From positions 310,001 to 374,000 of the forward strand of contig CAADRB010000028.1 of NCBI GenBank assembly GCA_900708905.1: a stretch of DNA of 64,000 nt. Direction: 5' to 3'. The DNA is from Hymenolepis diminuta. Lineage: Eukaryota; Platyhelminthes; Cestoda; Cyclophyllidea; Hymenolepididae. A program made the position numbers and the translations under genes. Position 1 is the stretch's first letter. Each line of letters begins with the position of its first letter. Below are positions 1-12,946 of the stretch, piece by piece. The notes under the pieces were generated by a model. It saw only the letters and a list, made by a program, of their open reading frames with translations. It was not told the origin of the DNA and did no database searches.

Positions 1-3000
1 CGATCTTGTTTACAGAGTCCAATACGTGAGACTAATTTTCACGACAGTTTTCCGGTCTATCTACCCTGGAAAGAGTTAGGGAGAGCGGCAAATGCCGTGG
101 CTTTAAGCAAGATTTTCCCAATTTAGACTAATTATTAGGAACTCCCAAGATTGTTATCACCAGTGTATGTTTGACATCTAATTGTGACTTCAAATAGATG
201 GGGTAGAATAGGAGTATAATTAAGGAAACAAATTTTGTTATCTTATATGGACAAAATCCCATATTTAGAAATGGAAATATATATTGGCTAAAGTTAGCAT
301 TGTCTCATCAAAATACATTGGTACCCCGACAATTTACCCAAACAACTTGCCTTTTCCCCTCCTCCCCTCAAAAATAGACAAAAGTTTAATTTTATTTTAA
401 GAATTGGGCACGATTTTTTCGATCAGATTTGGGCATTTCTTTGAAAAAAATAAGAAGAGAATATAGCTGGAATGGTTAAATAATCCTTCATCTATTAGCT
501 TTCCAAATTATTGTTAAGTGCAGTTCCATAATCTTTTCTTTTAGCATATTAATTCATATTTCAAGCCTCTGAAATGAAAACAGCTTTAATTATAAGCTAA
601 ATTTATTAGAAACTTTCCAAATTTAGATACATATAGGAAACACTAATTCTTAATTATTCTCTCAACAGGTATATTTTACTGTCGCGGCCTGTTGGAGATT
701 AAGTAGCTGAAGTAGATAGGAAAAACACCTGCAGGTAATTGCAGATATCTGAATGTATTCAAAATTGGGAGTCAACTAGAACGGTCTGTTCTAACCAAAA
801 GACAAAAAATCGAGGCAAAAACAAATTAATCGCTTGGAGGCCATGGTAGTGCAAGTTTAACAAGTTTGATGAAGGGAAGGTATTTAATAATGTGGAATAC
901 TGTGGGAGTCCAATAAGACACGAAACGAGAAAGGGGTTAAGTAAAATGCTAATGGAGTCAGAAGATCAATAGTCTTACTTTATTTGATTTCCGGAAGCAT
1001 TGACTTGTTCATTTTGTCATAAGGAGATTAATTTACTCTGTTTAAGTATTAGGAATTGACTCCCAGAGTAGGTAGATATGACTGGCAATGATATTTTGTA
1101 GAGCAGAGCTAACAAGTTCATTTTAAGTCAACTCATTTAGGTAATAAAATTTACGTGGAACAATTAAAAAATCCACATCTATAGTTTGGTACGGGCATCT
1201 TTGGATATATATTTCTAATCCAAACAATCCTACCGACTCTCTCAAAATAGACTCCATTAAAATTTAAATAGCTCAAATCTGTATTTTGAATAAATGCTGA
1301 TCTCTAAAATTTATCCACTTTTGGACGTTCATTCATAGAAACGACCGAACGCAATTATCATTAATGGCTAACAAAATAGTGGTGGAATGAGAGTTCCTTA
1401 CCAAGAAAATGTGAAAGTATAACTATCACGGTTTTTAGAAAATACCTTTTTATGAGAATTAGGAACAAAGTGATAAAATTAGACGTTAAATCTGTTCTGA
1501 AAAGGGTATTAAAGTTTCTTAATTATTGAACCTGAAACATAAATGACTACAGGCTTTATTACAGTTGATATCTTAGTATAATATATCATGATATGGTAAA
1601 ACCTCAACTTATTTACCTCTTTGTTATACAAGTTGTTTAAATAGGCTTGTTTAGTAAACTTGAAAATTCAGTTATTTTAAATGTTGTAATTAGAGACTGA
1701 TTGCGTGATTGGCTGCGCCAACTATGGAGGTGTATTGATCTCATACAGAAACATTTATTAAAGCAAGTCTATCATCATTCACCAAATTCACAGTCGTCCT
1801 TATTATAAGTCTCAGTAATAAAAAAGCATTCTTATCCGCTGTTAACTTTTGACAGGATTCTGTGTGGCTAAAATCATGTATTTATTTTAGTCACTTTATT
1901 TCAAATATCATAAATTAAATGTTTGTGAAATAAAGAGAATTTAGTGTCCTTTATGATCAGTATAGTGTTAAATATTAAAGTGATTTTTTTCTGGTACATA
2001 ATGAGTTTCTGGACTTGAGGTAAAAATTCCGTTACTGGGTAATTATTAATTTTTAAAGCTAATTATTTTATCAAACTTTTATCAGACCATAAAGTGAGTT
2101 TGGGCTAAAAATAAAGGAAATTAATCTTCCGATTATCTATGAAATAACTGAAAATATATCTGAGCCAAAGGCAGTGTTAGCATTTCTAAATATTTACTTA
2201 TTTAAAATATTTTAGAATAGTAATTAATTTTTAAACGAACGATAGCATTTTAATGAGTTTAGTAAATATTGTATATTGTGTATTGTGCATTATTGTATAT
2301 ACTGTGCAAAATATATTTTATGATAGTAGGAAATCATTTAAAATCGAACATCAGCACAGATATTAACATGTTCTTCATTGAATACCCTATGAAGGAAACG
2401 GTTAACCCCACTGTTTAAGTCCAATAAACGGAGGGCATGACAGAAATTGTTTTTTCACCAGAGAGACATCAAGATTCCATTTCCCTATCTGAGACGAGTA
2501 ATGAAAGCGTTTACCTAAACAGGCATGAGAGTTAAATCGCCTAATACACATTAAACTAATTTAAATTAATTCATTATATCCTTTACATTACTGATGCATT
2601 CCTTTTGTAAATGCATATTACTAACCCCCATTGAGGTGATTTGTTCCTGTCACTCATAACATTGTGGAATTTCTGATGAGCAATACATATTCTGCTATAA
2701 CATACTGATTAAATCACTATCGTTTTTTACCGGCGTATATTGAGTCAGTCTCTGACTTCATGCATTTACTTCAACTACGATTATTACAACACTGAACGGG
2801 AACCATAAAATTTAGAACAAGACGATCACGTTAATATAATTACTTATCAATATGGCACTATTTCCAATGGAATAAAACTTAAATTGACCAGCTGCGGATA
2901 GCTCAGTAATCAAGGCCTACTTTTATAGCGAATATAAAATCAATATTCCAATTTTATTCATAGACTTTAAACTTTAAGGATGATCATAATTTCAACTGTT

Positions 3001-5950
3001 TTACAAAATTCCAAGCTCATTACTATTTTGTGTTAAACTCTCTTATTTTCTATCCCGTACTTCCTTTTTTATCACGATGCTTTCTTCCTATTAACATATT
3101 TTACCCTCTGCAAAGCCGAGTACAGTCTGAAAAAAGTCTAAATAATGCCTAAAGCACCTAAAAATAAGCAAGTACGACTGCACTAAAATTTATAATGAAA
3201 TGTTTATTTTTCTAATCGTATGCATGAATGCTTTCAGTAACTACATTGAAGGGAAAATAATCGGAAATAAGATAATCCATATACCATGTTATGATGTAGG
3301 GCGACTTCATTCAAGGAATTATCAAACTTAAATCAACAGAACACAATCTGAGTTGGCTCCATCTCGTAAGAAAATAGGTAAGAGCTAAAAATATTTCGAT
3401 CTGAATTGGAATGCCGGGTATCCTCTATCCTTGTAATAATTTCCTGATCAGTTACTAGAACGTGCTTTTTAAATATCCCTTTTTTTACGTGGACTTTCTT
3501 ATTGTTGGGCTTATATAGTGTACAAATTAAAATGCCCTATTGCTAACTCCAAATGATGGGAGGAGTTAGGTATGCAATCTCTGAGGTGACAGAAGTGTGA
3601 GACTATTGTACAACTGATCATTATTAAGTCTAACCTGCTTAACCAAATAGTTTGGTGAAGACTACAGGTCAGAACTCATCAGAGTAGTCTTTCAAACTTC
3701 AGCAAACTTCACCACAAGACTTGAAATAAACAAAAATTATACTTGAATACTTCCAGAGGGAAAAAGAGGAGATGGGAGGATTCAAAATCTCTCAGTTATG
3801 AAAGCTCAAAAATTGGCTACACAGAACAGATTAAATATCAAAATACGTTGGTAAAATCAATGAGAATCTTGCGGCAAGAACAAAGTGAACCACAGCCCAG
3901 AGTTCAGCGGTAAATTGGGAGAGATCGAAGAATAATGGAAGATAACAGCTAACCGTAGATAATACAGCTAGCTCGCTGAATACTTCACCTTTTCAGTCCT
4001 TTATGGTTGCAACTTTCAAACACAACAATAGTTTTTTTTATTTAGAGTTTGAGTCAATCCACTTCTCAGTTTGCACTGTTCTATCGCAATGCCGGCTGGA
4101 AATTTTATTTGTCTCACTACTACGAAGTGTTCTGTAGCACATACGCCAGTGAAATGTGAGTTTATTTTATTATGTCTGGTCGAATTGGCAGCTATTATCA
4201 AATGGACGTCTCAAACTTTATACTGAAATTTCGAGGCAAAAATAGTGTGCCGTTCAATATGTTTATGTAGACTGGTTGGTTTTTCTTTGGAATTAAATTT
4301 GACATTTATAGTTTTATAAGGAAGGCAAGACGACGGCGATTGGTGCTTATTGAGAAGAATCAGAAACCAAAGGAGGTATATGGAAGGAAGGTAGGTTGAG
4401 GATTATATCAAGTTGAAGTGGGTGTGTTTTTGAGAGAAAATAGTGTAAGAACAATATTAGCTAAGGGAGAGAGGGGAGAGGGTGATTAAACATGAGGAAA
4501 CAACAAGGCGATCTAGGGATAACCAGTGTTTACAGTATCTTTATGTACATGTTAGGAAATCATATCAGATGCTTAATATTCAATGAACCGTGAAAATTAA
4601 TAGATAGATCCTTTGCCTTAGTCAAGATCACAGTTTCTATTTTGATAACTACTTAAAAAAAAACAAAATTGTACAGTCTTGTGTTTCTAATAAAACGGCT
4701 GTAACAAAGAAAGTCTCATAGTGATAAATCTGATTAAAGTAAAAATAACGCGCGGATACGGTTACTTTAATGTATTTATAGCTCCTGTTGCCTTGAGAAA
4801 TTTTGCTGAGTCATCGTTTTGACATATTTCACGAAATTCACAAAAAACAACATGCGAAGTTAATAAAACTGGTTGGAAGCATTTGTATCATAAGATAACA
4901 ACAAGAAAGGCCATCTCAAGGGCATATATATTCCAATAAACCAAGGCAGGACAAAAAGTCATATAGTTTAGAGCATTACAGGAAGTGAATAAAATCTAGT
5001 AACAGTGAATGGTTAGTAAAAGATAAATGGTAGAGGACCGAAAAGATGTTGAAAATAAAGTCGGGGTATCAAAAGAGTCTTGCTTCATTAGAGTTTTGGA
5101 ATCGCGCTGTAGAATATTTATTTTATGGAGAACTCACGCCCCAACATTAAAATTTCATTATTTGTTTATTAGGTTGCTAAACAAATTCTTACCCGCAGTA
5201 TCCATTACATATTTACAAGTTGATAAATTAAAATGGTCGGGAATAACTTCAATTTATTTATTTCTTCCCAAGATCGAATAAGCAGAATGGGTTTGTATGA
5301 ACCTAACGAGTTCACTGAAGATGAACTCCAATAGTGTATACAAATATAATCCGGAATCTTCTTTCAAACTGTAAAGTGTTGATGTGAACTGAAAAGAAAT
5401 TGCATAAGAAAGAAAAAAGTCCTTAATGAGAATAGGCTATCATAGTGGGAAATTTAGTCAATGTAGATTCTTCTTTCATAAATTGTGGGGGCCAGATAGA
5501 TTGGTGTTTAAATAACACTGTTAAATACAAATAAATGATTACACAAAAGAAAATGTATAACAAAGCTAAACATCAAGGGAAAATTTTTTCGCAAATGCAT
5601 CGAATCCTGTGGGGGTCAAATGATTTGTTTTTTAGCGCTTGAAATCTTTCGTGGGTAAAGGGAAGTTAGAGTGCCGAGAACAAGAATGGCACTTAACTAA
5701 CTGGCTTAGAACAATAATTTTCGACGAGTAGCATATATTTTTGCTGTATCTATTTCAGCACGCCATTTCAATTTCGAATTTTATACAATTTTCTAGTAAA
5801 CTTAAAATCATTTCAAATATTTCTTGTAGTGAATCAGTCGGACCTTAATCATTTCAAGCGAATGTTTTCTTTGTCATTTGTCACTGTGATTCAGCAAGAC
5901 TCTCCTGAGCTAAGTTAATATGATTTAACTTTGATTTGACACGGTCTCAC
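1..5950. other. AT-rich non-coding DNA
   Basis: No exon, RNA gene or mobile element can be supported. Open frames at 4016-4201 (minus) and 5027-5281 (plus) have no domain, no splice context and ordinary AT-rich composition. A hairpin with 7-base arms (CAACAGG ... CCTGTTG) lies at about 664-696. Confidence 0.6.
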
Positions 5951-6181
5951 CTTCATTTGTCTTTCTTTTAAACTCTGCTTGTCCTGTTTTCGATTAGCGC
6001 CGACGTCACTAGTTCCATACGGGTCAGTCTTCGCAATGGCGCCATGTCCCGATAACAAGCAATCCGAATACAATAGGATTTCTGAACGAATTCTCAAAAG
6101 CAAATAAGCCAACACGATCTGGCCAACCGACACACAGCTGAATGAAGTACAGCCGAACTCTCCGCATCTTCCGATAATCAC
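5951..6181 (-). other. Possible first exon of an unidentified minus-strand gene
   Basis: The ATG at 6181 opens 77 codons that end KERQMK exactly at a donor ATGAAG|GTGAGA (phase 0). The stretch is richer in G and C than its flanks and contains SLKERQ and KTDPYGTSDVGANRKQ, followed by basic residues. Upstream on the minus strand is an A/T-rich TATAAAAA about 50 bases before the ATG, and inside is GACGTCA, close to a CRE. No protein family is recognised. A continuing exon would have to lie between here and position 1 or beyond the window, and I found none. Confidence 0.2.
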
Positions 6182-7964
6182 TGGCTCATATCCTTGTCTA
6201 TTTCGCCACCCTTTTTATTGTTTTTATATCAATAAAAGTTTTAGTAACCACTATACCGGTCTTCGCTTCCTAAAATTCATTGATGCAGCAATAAATTGGT
6301 GATCCCCGTTACTTAGTCGGTTACATATTTATAACAATTGTACATAAGAAACATTTGTGCACCTACATTTCAATCGGATCAAATAATTTGCCATTAATTT
6401 AATTTCTTTTACTTTGAAGTAAATTAAATTGCAAGCCGAGCGGTAGGATCAAAATAACCCTAATTTAAAGCACTTAAATTACTATGGGTGTGATGAAGGC
6501 TTAGCTGAAACCCTCTCAATATATTTACTTTAATTGCTTCGCAGTTTCAAAAGGGTTTCCACTTTCCGTATAATATAGGAAGAGAGAGTGAGAGAGTGCG
6601 AGAACTGAGAATTTCATTAATCATTCATGGCAATAGTCATTGTTGCATCCATTCCCAAATAGGAGCATAAAAATCCATGTGGGATGAACATATTTTAATT
6701 AAAAATTAGCGTTGTAACTACCATTAATATAACCCACAACAGTGCGAAAAAAGAACACTTTTTCATTCCGGGAAAGCAATTGAAATCGGGTGGACACATT
6801 TCAGTAATGGAACAGATTCATCATAAGCAGTAAATTGAATCATAGCGGGGCTCATAGAGCGGCGTTCACTCAAGCTGAACTCAAGTGATAACAAGCGTTG
6901 GTATTCATTGCCTAATTACCCATAAATGAACTCTTTTTCCAAAATTAATGGAGGAAATTTTTGCTTTCTTATGAACTTATACTTCAATGACCAAATCAAG
7001 GGAAGGAATAAAGGGGCCTAAGAATAGTACTCATAACTAGGGTGAAATCAGCTAACTTTTGAATAATTTTGTTTACAATTGTAATTTTGAAGAGCATAGT
7101 TATTAAAAACTCATAAAATATGCCCCAGGAAACTATAAGCTCACCATCAATTTTAAGTCTCTCTAATAAAATAATCAAATAATCATCTTTAAAGCTTCAG
7201 TTGTGATGCATTCTCTTGAGGTTTGTCCAGACTTATTCATTGGAAAATATTTCTCTTTTCGATTTTTCGATTGTGTATCTATTAAACTATTGCAATGCTT
7301 GACGCGGGTTTTCATCCAAAGAAATTTACTATGCAAAACAGGGATTAAATACGTATGTTACGTTTAGAAACAAAACACCCATCAGGTAGTGTGCTCTCAG
7401 TAGGTCTCTATAAAGGCATATCTTATAGATAAGGTAAGTAAATAAGTAGGTCTACAGCAGAGAAAAGATAGAAATAAGGGCCAAGAAGTATAAAAAGTAC
7501 AAAGTTTGAGAGGAAGTGATCATCTTATCTTGGCCACAGTCCCCTATCGCAGGGGAGAAAGGGAGGATGATCCATCCAATGGCCACACTGACTTCTCATT
7601 TTTGGCTTCCCTTTGGTTCACTACCTCTATGCTGGTAAATGGGCTTCAGTACTAACACCTGCGAGATTAATCGCTTATTACGGTGCCTGAGGACTTACAA
7701 TACTTTACTAATATGATTCAGAAATCCTACTAACCCACATTCCGATTCTGATGATGGGTCGGAAAAGAAATAGCGGCTATTACATCAAATCAAGATTAAA
7801 TCAAAATTAAAGTTGATCCATATTACTTAGGGCAATGGCTTGGAATTCAAACCTTTTGTCTGTCTGTCTTTTAAATGGGAAAATGTATTATTGTTAAATT
7901 TCTTTTTAATTTCATTAGAAATAACAGAAAATTTTCCGATGGCTTCAACCAGCAGATAAAATTT

Positions 7965-7986
7965 TTGACAGATTAAAATCTGTCAA
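7965..7986. repeat. Perfect 10-base inverted repeat
   Basis: TTGACAGATT and its exact reverse complement are separated by AA. It is a potential cruciform or a symmetric protein-binding site, with no gene attached. Confidence 0.9.
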
Positions 7987-9668
7987 TCATTCTCAAATTT
8001 CATTCGAAAAAAGGCGCGTGACAAAAACGTTGTCAACTCAATATATCTGCCAATCTCCGCCAAATTTTAATCAGACATATCAAGATTTATTATTTTCCGA
8101 TATCCCTTTTAGATTGTTTAAAAGTCTTTTTCACTTGGTCTCGGTTATTCATTTCTATTTAGTTTTAAGGGTCGAATTAATTGCACAAACTTATCAATTA
8201 ATACTATTTGTTATTAAAATTATTATTATTTGTTTTTCCAGTCCTAAAATAGAAAATACTTGAGAATAATTAAATTTTGATTGCCCATCATATGGAGAAA
8301 AAATGCATTTTCATATCTGGGCAGCGTAAGTTCAAGGTTATATCCTTAGCAAATCTTTTACGATCTGTTCTTCTCTGTAGGGTGCCGTAACTGACTCAGG
8401 TTCCCTAAGACACCATAATACAAAACGACCCAAACTACTATATCAACACAAGTCGCATGTTTTCGTACCGATTTATATTATGCAATATTGACAATCGTAA
8501 TATAAATAAATTCGTTCGAATAAAAGGGAATTAAAAGAGGCAGGAATTAAAAGGTAGAAAATAAAGAATCTTACATGTGGGAAGTATTTTAGGAAAAATA
8601 TTATTTTCTTACATTAAGCAAAATCATAAGGTGAAATTACGAATCATCTTAGATAAAATAGTAATCAACGATTTTGTTAGGGTTCTAAGCGAAAATTTGT
8701 TTTATTTTTCGGGAACTTCATATGAAGATAAATTAATTAAAGATTGTGACAAATTCAGTTGAATGTTGAGAAAATGTTTCCATAGGCGAAGCAAAAAGTA
8801 CGAGAATGACACGATATTTATGGTTCCCAGTAATCAATAAGAGGTGCCAACTTTGTGCCGCATCTATTGGAAATCACGTGACTAAGGTTACCTGAACACA
8901 GCTGTGTGTTCTTCTAAACATGATTAAATGCCATTCTTACCCTTGTCCAATTAATAACCTCCGTTGATCATTAGTATCTATAACTAAGCCAAATATTTCG
9001 GATTTTATTAATAGGTTAGGATAAAAATCTGAGAAAAGGCAAGAGTCTAGCAAGAGACGAAACGGAGGAGATTCGTAAAGGACTACTTAATGAAATCAGA
9101 ATGTCAAGAGTCTTTCTTTATTTATATTATAGAAATGTTTTGTTTTCAACTTTTAGGAAGGAGTTACGATTCATATTGTAATACTTAATTGTTCCAAAGC
9201 TCTCTTTTCATGATTTGGTTCTGAGTTTCTGAATGATTTTCTGTCCACTACATTTAGCGCTTGACACTTTGGATTATTTGCATCTTCTTACAACTCTGAG
9301 AAAAATAGATGGGACTGTTGTGAATTTACAATAAAAAAGGAAAATGGTGTAATGCATATTTATTATAAATATATAAAAAGGAATTTTTTGAAAAAAGTTG
9401 TTTTATTAAAGAGGAAAATCCTTTATTATCATTGACTGTGTGCTAAATATTGTGATAACTATGCTGCTGGAAGTATTACTATAAAAAAGAAATAAATAAT
9501 AGTTAAGAGAAGTTAAAATGTTTGTTAATCATCAGCTAATTTGAGGAATAAATTGGAAGAAATTTGATAATTTACACAAGGGTGGGGAGAGGGCATTTGC
9601 TCAGACAAGAGAGAGAGGTTGAATGCCTCTTTTAATTGCAGCAATGGAAGAGAGAACATATTCTCTAT

Positions 9669-9691
9669 CTCTCTCTCTCTCTCTCTCTCTC
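9669..9691 (+). repeat. Microsatellite (CT)11
   Basis: An uninterrupted CT run, with a shorter purine AGAGAGAGAG run about 60 bases before it. Confidence 0.95.
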
Positions 9692-12600
9692 AAATTGTTA
9701 TAAATCGCTGTTTGTCAAGTACCGTTTTACAGCTAATTCTCTTTCGCGTGGTCATAAAAAAACCCCCCAAATCTCCAGTAAATTATTTCCTTCCCACTCA
9801 AGAAAAAATTCCTCAATTTACCCACTCCAATTTGGCGATTGAGAATTTGTCCCCTTTCTGCTCTAAAGGTTTGAGTAATTAGGTTACTGACTTGCAGAAT
9901 TCCGTTTAAAATATTGGGAAAAATACCATTGCAAGAGGGTTCGAGTCTATCACTTTTGTAATTAATATCTTTAAGCTGTAGCGAAATTATTTTATGAAAA
10001 TATAAACAATTTAATAAAATTCTGGAAGTATTATATGATTCTTCCAAAATAAGGATCTTCCCTGAATTCGAATACATTTTTGATTTTTGAAAATATTTCG
10101 ACAACAGGGGAGCTCCATGTGACTAAGTATTGTCAGTAATTGTGAGTTTCTGTTCCAACTAATTAGCGTGTGTTTGAAGGAATTTAAGAAATCGGAAATA
10201 AAGTTTCGTAATCAGCTTAAATATAGGATACGAAAGTAATTTTTTTTCCAATTTAAATTATCTTTCGATTTTCATATATAAATCTTACAACTTAATATTA
10301 CCTTAAACATTATTAAATTATCAAGAAATAGGAACATGCAGCATCGGAGACTGATGTGGGTTCCTGATGCATAAAAAATCTCCCTTTAGAATATTGCTTC
10401 ATAAATATACCCGATTTGTCTCCAATAATTTCAAGTGTTCTGTGGTATTTTTTTCTGCCAACATTAATGTATCTGGATCATAAATGCATTCTCAGTCGAA
10501 GAGACTGCTATGTTAGAGTGATAATCGGGCAAATCTAGAATGGGGTATTGAAAAGTAACGTAGATTTTTAGCAGTGACTTCAGGTACGATAAACTGCTAC
10601 TATCTCCTCTAACTGTTTATTTCTACACGGGGCAATTAACCCACATGTGCCATCCAAAGTGTTTACATGTTATCTTTCTCAACCTCTTGTGTAAGGTACT
10701 AATCCAATAGCCTGAATGAACGCTAATAATAAGTGTATAAAGTGGAGAAAAAATAAGAATTATTTTGATCGACAAATACAGGATTTATGTTCTAATTATT
10801 GGCCAGGAACGCATGATTTAACGCGGGATTTCAGAAGTATTTCTGCTCATAAATGCTTCGTCTCGTATTTCTGTGGAACCGAAATAATCAGAGGTTATAC
10901 ATTGCGGCAGAAAAATTTCAATTTATTTGCAAAAATGTCAGTTTTTAATATTTTACTCTGTAATATCAAAATTTTATGGTCTGCCCGGAAATAGCAAGGC
11001 TAGATAAGAACTTGGACAGAACTAACTCCTTCATATCAATAAAAAAAGAGTTTCCTAAAAACGTCTTTAACTAACTTCTACGAAAGTCTAATTTTCACAC
11101 TATTTAAAACGAGAAATATAAACGTGAACTTATGATATGTAGATATTTTTTGGGAGGGGGGGGGGTATTTATTTTTTTCACAAATTGGAATGATAACATT
11201 TGGAAAAAAGGATATATTTTTTAAAGTTTTCTCAAGAAAATTGGCTGTGCGTGCAAGATCTAGATAATAATTCGCAGCTCTATATGTGTGAACGAGAGAG
11301 GAGAGCGCAATATTTGCTCTTGGGTTTATTTTAAGATTGCCCCCATTCTCTTCTCTTCGCGTTCACAATATTTAATATGCAAAAAATGTTTATAAAGTTA
11401 TCCGTTTGGCATTGTCATTTTCGTCTCCTATAAATTAACTCTGCTTTTTAGCATTAATTTTTGATTTTAATATTGCGTTTGGAGATTAATTATGCCAAAT
11501 AAATGAAATGTACTTAATTTTGCTTATTAATTTTATTTCGGCAAGAAATGTTGGTTAGCTAAGTATAACTGGCTACATTAAAAAAGATTTCATCATCTAG
11601 AAAGAATTCATTTGGGGATTTATATATTTCCCATTGCAAACCAAAAAAGATTTGAAAAAGTTAACTTACGAGTAAACATTTAAACATGTAGGAAGGGAAA
11701 GATAGCACAGTTTTATATACGAATGTGAGTAAGAGTCAGGGAATCAGGTGAACTCAAAATTATCTACGTTGCAGGAACATTAGTTCAGCTGCTTTTTTCA
11801 ATTTAAAGCTTGATGGGACTTATTTTAACCTTACTCTCATATTCTTCTTCATGTTGAAAATTCAAATGGCAATATTTCACATTACTTTACAACAATCAGA
11901 TCTTTATAAAGTTTTAGCTCCCATCTACCGGACAAAAAGTACATACCAGTTGGCAGATCACCTTTGGTTTAATAAAGATCGACCCGCCGGTGCCTTCTCG
12001 TCTCAATTTTTTGTAGATTTAAAGATATCAAAGTCAAAGCCATACGTATGGCTTCTCTTTTACGCACAAATTCTAGTTGAGTTTGATATTCGATGATGCA
12101 AGAAATGGAAGTCTTAGCAAAATTTATCATCCAAATTTCTCACCATTCACATGGTTAGCATCCACGTGCAAATTAAGAGGTATCCATTTTGGTAGAAGGA
12201 ATATCAATAGCATCTTGGATAGTACCTTTTCCGCCCTTGAAGATTAGCTCTCAGATGCTGTTATACTCGGCTGTCTTTTTACTGTAACCGCTTAAATAGT
12301 ATGACGTTGTGTCAGAGTGAATCCAGCAGATTATATTTATTGTATCTTTAATAAAAGCATTTTTTTTCGGATTAAGCAGTACATCTTCATAGTGAATGAC
12401 GAATCACTCCTTGAATGTTTTTCTACTTTCACTTATGAGTTTATAAATTTTATCTATTACTAAGAATTGAGTTTTGCAAGTTGTTTGAAATGATATTAAC
12501 TCATCACTTTTTCAACTGTCATAGCATAGCAAGATGACATTACAATTTTGACCAGGACCGTAATTAATGCGGTCACGTGATGAACAATAATAACTGGTAA

Positions 12601-12721
12601 AATTATCACATCCAATTGCGATTTAATAAAACATCTTTTCTATTATTATTGCTTTAGCACTCCAATCTTAAAATCGAAACAGACGGAAAAATCAACCATT
12701 TGAAACAGATAGTGTATACAT

Positions 12722-12727
12722 TTTATT
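12722..12727 (-). terminator. Polyadenylation signal of the protocadherin gene
   Basis: A canonical AATAAA on the minus strand lies about 105 bases after the exon 4 stop. Cleavage would be expected near 12700, giving a short 3' UTR of about 130 bases. It is an A/T hexamer in AT-rich DNA, so position relative to the stop is the main support. Confidence 0.55.
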
Positions 12728-12830
12728 TTACAAAATCATGTCTTTAGACACTATTCTTGATTCTCAGATTGTTAGAATACAGGGAGCAAGGGGCAGACCA
12801 TCGGGATCCATCGATTACTAAAAGCCTTCT

Positions 12831-12946
12831 TCAATGAATGTCCACCAGAAGTGTGTCTTCTCCAATTCTGCCGGAATTTCTGCTGGCATTTTGTAGACGC
12901 TTCATCTGAATCGAGTCCACTTCCACTTCAACTCCATCTACAGTCT
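12831..12946 (-). CDS. Protocadherin terminal coding exon 4 (C-terminus)
   Basis: This 116-base exon was found by eye, not as an open frame with its own ATG. The acceptor TTCGCTTTTTAG|AGACTG supplies AG to complete the G left by exon 3 (GAG, Glu). It then reads in frame TVDGVEVEVDSIQMKRLQN and on to ...EDTLLVDIH, followed by TGA at 12831-12833. The acidic, ordered-looking composition, the correct phase, the strong pyrimidine tract and a polyadenylation signal about 105 bases downstream all fit a last exon. The C-terminus LVDIH is not a classical PDZ ligand. The alternative is that the gene ends in exon 3 at ...ESTEG. Confidence 0.78.

Larger units (their letters stand above)
6260..12721. other. 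AT-rich non-coding DNA downstream of the protocadherin gene
   Basis: No gene is supported. Small items seen: a 22-base palindrome at 7965-7986, a (CT) microsatellite at 9669-9691, a G10 run at 11156-11165 and a slightly GC-richer unassigned patch at 7500-7700. Open frames such as 9733-10104 (minus) and 10716-10994 (plus) show no domain. Confidence 0.6.

Noticed and set aside
9938..9947. GGTTCGAGTC, a perfect tRNA B box
   Set aside because: No T-stem pairing around it and no A box or acceptor stem at the right distance upstream.
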